Source: Treponema sp.
GTDB taxonomy: Bacteria; Spirochaetota; Spirochaetia; Treponematales; Treponemataceae
Assembly: GCA_017617145.1 (NCBI GenBank)
Contig: JAFZWX010000232.1
Location: 1-64,000 of the forward strand
Direction of reading: 5' to 3'
Length of the DNA: 64,000 nucleotides
The notes beneath the pieces are model-generated. The model was given only the letters and a program-made list of their open reading frames with translations, did no database searches and had not been told where the DNA came from. Of the stretch, positions 61,263 to 64,000 are shown piece by piece. A program made the position numbers and the translations under genes. Each line of letters opens with the position of its first letter. The stretch's first letter is position 1.

Positions 61263-63021
61263 AGTTCTGCTCCTGATAAACATCCCTGAAGTAACCGTCT
61301 TGAGCCAAAAGCTCCTGGTTAGTTCCCATCTGCGCAATCTGTCCGTCCTGAATTACAAGAATCAAATCGCAGTTTTCAAAAGACGAAATTCGGTGACTTA
61401 TAATAAACGTTGTGTGTCCCTGACTCTGCTCTTTAATTGACTGTCTGATTTTCTGTTCGGTTTCAATGTCGACTGCACTTGTAGTATCGTCCAGAATCAT
61501 AATTTTTGGATTTGCAAGGAAAAGTCTGGCCAGTGCAATACGCTGTTTTTGTCCACCACTCAAACCTACCCCACGCTCCCCTACAATTGTGTCGTAACCT
61601 TCGGTAAGGTCGCCAATAAATTCTTTAACGCGGGCAAGTTCTGCCGCATGTTCAACTTCCTCAAAAGTTGCATCCTGATTTCCAAAGGCAATGTTTCCTT
61701 CTACGGTGTCGCTGAACAAAAAAGCTTCCTGCATTGTAATGCCAATATTTTTACGAAGTACTTCTGGTACATAATCACGCACATCCTTTCCGTCAATTAA
61801 AACTGCACCGTCAGAAACATCATAATAACGGCACATAAGATTTGCGATTGTAGATTTACCGCTTCCTGTAGGTCCAAGAATACCAACTGTCATTCCAGGT
61901 TCAACAGTAAAACTCATATTTTTTATAACCTGCACCTGATTATATGCAAAAGAAACATTCTTAAACTCAACACGTCCTTCGCACTTAAAATCATCAGAAA
62001 GCTCGCTTGCCGGCCCCAGACTGCTAACAGCATTTGCTTCTTCAATTGTTTCAAAACCTTTTTTTACACTGGGCTTTGTTTTCCAAAGCTCATACAAACG
62101 GTCGCCCGAAGCACCAAAGTTCTGGATATTATCAACAAGCATCCCGAACATGTTGATTGGCTGTGTAAAGGCCCACATCAAGCCATTAAAAGTAACAAGC
62201 TCACCAATAGTCATTTCGCCTTTTATAACAAGGTAACCGCCAAATAAAATAAGAAATACAGGCAAAAGCCCGCAAAGAGTATCAATCCAGGGAGTGTATT
62301 TTACGCGGACATCGGCATTGTTTACAGCAGCTTTACGATAGCCGTCGTTGTCGGTATCAAACTTACCGATTTCATAAGATTCACGAACAAAAGCTTTTAC
62401 AACGCGGTTTCCTTCTATATTCTCACCTACTCTTGTATTTAAAACTGCAAACTGGTCGCGCACCTTCATATGAGCAGGACGAATCTGACCTTTAAACTTA
62501 CGCACAAGAACAAGTACAAACGGTGCAATACCCAAAAAAGCAAGCATGAGTTTCCAGTTTATCATTCCAAGTGTAATTATTGAAAAAGTATAGACAAGTG
62601 AATTCTCAAGACTCTGGTACAAAACCCAGGCAACAAAGTGGCGTACCTTATCAAGATCCGAAGTAAGCAGCGTCAAAACATTTCCGGCAGGAGCTTTGTC
62701 GTACCAGGCAAAATCCAAAGTCTGAATATGAGCATATAAATCTTCGCGCATACGGCGGATTACATTCTGCGAACAATGCTCAAAAATCAGCTGATAAGAA
62801 TAACGCAAAATTGCCTTAACAAGCGTTGCTCCAACCATAAGAAGAATAAGCTTTACAAGAAGATTAAAATCATGCTCAGGTGAATTAATTACCCTGTCAA
62901 CAATAGCACCCGAAATAAGAGGATTTACAACTGCAAAGCCCGCAACAATCACGCTTAAGGTCAGTCCAAAAATCATGAGAAACTTATACTTGCCAATATA
63001 ACTCCAGATCCACTTTAACAT
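61249..63021 (-). CDS. ABC exporter half-transporter, degenerate ATPase site partner
   Basis: A 590-residue membrane-ATPase fusion with six hydrophobic helices. The nucleotide-binding domain has Walker A GPTGSGKST, a perfect LSGGQKQ signature, and Walker B MILDDTTSAVDIETE, in which Asp replaces the catalytic Glu. The same Glu-to-Asp asymmetry is known from heterodimeric exporters such as TM287/288, so one ATP site is probably slow. It overlaps the downstream partner by 14 nt. A divergent AraC-type regulator starts 87 nt away and may control the pair. Confidence 0.88.
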   Translation of the reverse strand: MLKWIWSYIGKYKFLMIFGLTLSVIVAGFAVVNPLISGAIVDRVINSPEHDFNLLVKLILLMVGATLVKAILRYSYQLIFEHCSQNVIRRMREDLYAHIQTLDFAWYDKAPAGNVLTLLTSDLDKVRHFVAWVLYQSLENSLVYTFSIITLGMINWKLMLAFLGIAPFVLVLVRKFKGQIRPAHMKVRDQFAVLNTRVGENIEGNRVVKAFVRESYEIGKFDTDNDGYRKAAVNNADVRVKYTPWIDTLCGLLPVFLILFGGYLVIKGEMTIGELVTFNGLMWAFTQPINMFGMLVDNIQNFGASGDRLYELWKTKPSVKKGFETIEEANAVSSLGPASELSDDFKCEGRVEFKNVSFAYNQVQVIKNMSFTVEPGMTVGILGPTGSGKSTIANLMCRYYDVSDGAVLIDGKDVRDYVPEVLRKNIGITMQEAFLFSDTVEGNIAFGNQDATFEEVEHAAELARVKEFIGDLTEGYDTIVGERGVGLSGGQKQRIALARLFLANPKIMILDDTTSAVDIETEQKIRQSIKEQSQGHTTFIISHRISSFENCDLILVIQDGQIAQMGTNQELLAQDGYFRDVYQEQNYGKK

Positions 63022-63108
63022 GATTATACTCTAGCATAACAAACCATTTCGTGATATAAACAAAGTGAGCGGAAAATTGTACGAATCTCTATTTTCGGAG
63101 CGAGTATT

Positions 63109-63987
63109 ATGGATGAATTATTTGAATACAGCGACAGTCTGAATGCACCTTTTCAGACCTTTAAGGGCAACTGGCGCATTGTAAAACCTCACTGGCACTA
63201 TTTTACAGAGATGGTGTACCTTGTAAAAGGCCATCTTTACACCGAAGTCGACAACCACCAGTACACACTCAACCCCGGCGATATGATAATTTATCATCCA
63301 AAACAGATTCATTCCTTTCTGGATATCCCCTCAAAAAACGCAGACAATCACGATGAAGAGTTGTTATTTTACGGAATAAAGTTTGACGACATGATTCTTT
63401 CAAATACAACACCAGGTTCTCCAAAACTACCAAAACTGCTTGCAAATATCACAAAGGATGACACACCCTACAACCTGATTACTGCCGAAGAACTAAAATA
63501 TAATCCTGTAAAGTTGTTTTTTGAAAACTGCATCTGGGAAACAAACAACAAGCAATTTGGATATGATATAAAGGTAGCGTCTACAATAAGCCTGATTATT
63601 ACAGAGCTTATGCGAATCTGGCTCAGGCGGGGACTTCAGCTTTCTTCAAAAACGACCTTTGACCAGTTTTCTTCAAAGGATTTTTCTGTACTTGAATACA
63701 TTGACCAGCATTCTGCCGAAAACATCAGCATAGAAGAGCTTGCAAACCGCTGCGGCATGTGCTATTCAAATTTTGCAAAACAGTTTAAAGCTCAGTTTGG
63801 AAAAACCTGTAAGGAATATATTGAATTTGTACGAATCTGTAAGGCCGATACACTACTTCTCTACACAGACAAAACTCTGGATTACATAAGTCAGGAAACA
63901 GGCTTTACAGATGCAAGTCATTTTATAAGAACATATAAAAAAATAAGGGGCATTACGCCTAAGCAGAGAAGAAATGCACAGATGTGA
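63109..63987 (+). CDS. AraC-family transcriptional regulator with cupin sensor
   Basis: A 292-residue regulator. The N-terminal cupin (about 15-110) contains PHWHYFTEMVYLVKGHLYTEV and LNPGDMIIYHPKQIHSF. The C-terminal double helix-turn-helix (about 190-290) shows ISIEELANRCGMCYSNFAKQFKAQFGKT and DYISQETGFTDASHFIRTYKKIRGITPKQRR. It is divergent from the ABC exporter genes, which are its likely targets. GGAGCGAG precedes the ATG. The stop codon is followed at once by a dispersed palindromic repeat. Confidence 0.9.
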   Translation: MDELFEYSDSLNAPFQTFKGNWRIVKPHWHYFTEMVYLVKGHLYTEVDNHQYTLNPGDMIIYHPKQIHSFLDIPSKNADNHDEELLFYGIKFDDMILSNTTPGSPKLPKLLANITKDDTPYNLITAEELKYNPVKLFFENCIWETNNKQFGYDIKVASTISLIITELMRIWLRRGLQLSSKTTFDQFSSKDFSVLEYIDQHSAENISIEELANRCGMCYSNFAKQFKAQFGKTCKEYIEFVRICKADTLLLYTDKTLDYISQETGFTDASHFIRTYKKIRGITPKQRRNAQM

Positions 63988-64000
63988 CCCTTCGACAAGC
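63988..64000. repeat. Dispersed palindromic repeat at the window edge (partial)
   Basis: CCCTTCGACAAGC begins at the first base after the araC-type stop codon and runs off the window. It is the same core as the copies in addA, addB and the SGNH gene. Confidence 0.65.

Noticed and set aside
63022..63028. TATAAT one base before the ATG of the upstream ABC exporter gene as a leaderless promoter
   Set aside because: The start site would fall inside the coding sequence, and no good -35 box is present at the right spacing.

Overview
The window looks like a chromosomal segment of a host-associated spirochaete of the Treponema type. The evidence is a FliG1-like second flagellar switch protein, a BspA/TpLRR-type leucine-rich-repeat lipoprotein, relaxed spirochaetal lipoboxes, PEGA and M23 envelope proteins, a superoxide reductase/rubrerythrin oxygen-defence operon typical of anaerobes, and moderately AT-rich DNA. 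No rRNA, tRNA, CRISPR array, prophage or canonical insertion sequence was seen.

Layout. 1-15.3 kb (minus): a three-gene surface operon read from a clear promoter at 15.3 kb. It encodes a beta-barrel/transglutaminase-fold/TPR protein whose catalytic Cys and His are lost, its paralogue with an intact Cys-His pair and a long acidic low-complexity tail, and a giant lipoprotein (at least 3267 residues, running off the left edge) with three tandem ~475-residue units. 15.4-17.8 kb: a SulP transporter and a GIY-YIG nuclease gene bracketed by near-identical palindromic repeats. 17.8-24.2 kb: an AddAB-like recombination nuclease, both subunits carrying in-frame copies of a dispersed palindromic repeat. 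24.2-29.7 kb: an AEC transporter, a small-multidrug-export-type membrane protein, a preQ1-I riboswitch with its YhhQ transporter, a GH36 alpha-galactosidase operon and thioredoxin. 29.7-35.4 kb: a visibly AT-rich accessory island with a frameshifted paralogue pair, orphan genes, a SIMPL protein, a zinc-ribbon protein and a Panacea-antitoxin/RelE-like toxin pair. 35.5-37.8 kb: superoxide reductase, rubrerythrin, and a flavin reductase-rubredoxin-rubrerythrin fusion. 37.8-46.3 kb: lipoproteins, a ferredoxin, M23 and PEGA envelope proteins, PBP1A and a ParB-like protein, with two unassigned structured RNA candidates (38.9-39.1 and 43.2-43.3 kb). 46.3-64 kb: NadE, ClpB, a tocopherol-cyclase-like protein, an M16C peptidase, FliG1, SbcCD, a heterodimeric ABC exporter and a divergent AraC regulator.

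Two genome-wide themes cut across the genes. First, two families of short palindromic repeats are scattered through the window; one sits between genes and the other also sits inside genes, where it is translated (PEPVEG or PSTGSG peptides). Second, at least six transcription units have a -10 box only 6-9 nt before the ATG and no Shine-Dalgarno sequence, which predicts leaderless mRNAs. The best candidates for undescribed biology are the giant-lipoprotein/transglutaminase-like operon, the GIY-YIG gene inside its repeat bracket, the ~210-nt structured RNA, and the rubrerythrin fusion with a perfect internal ribosome-binding site.
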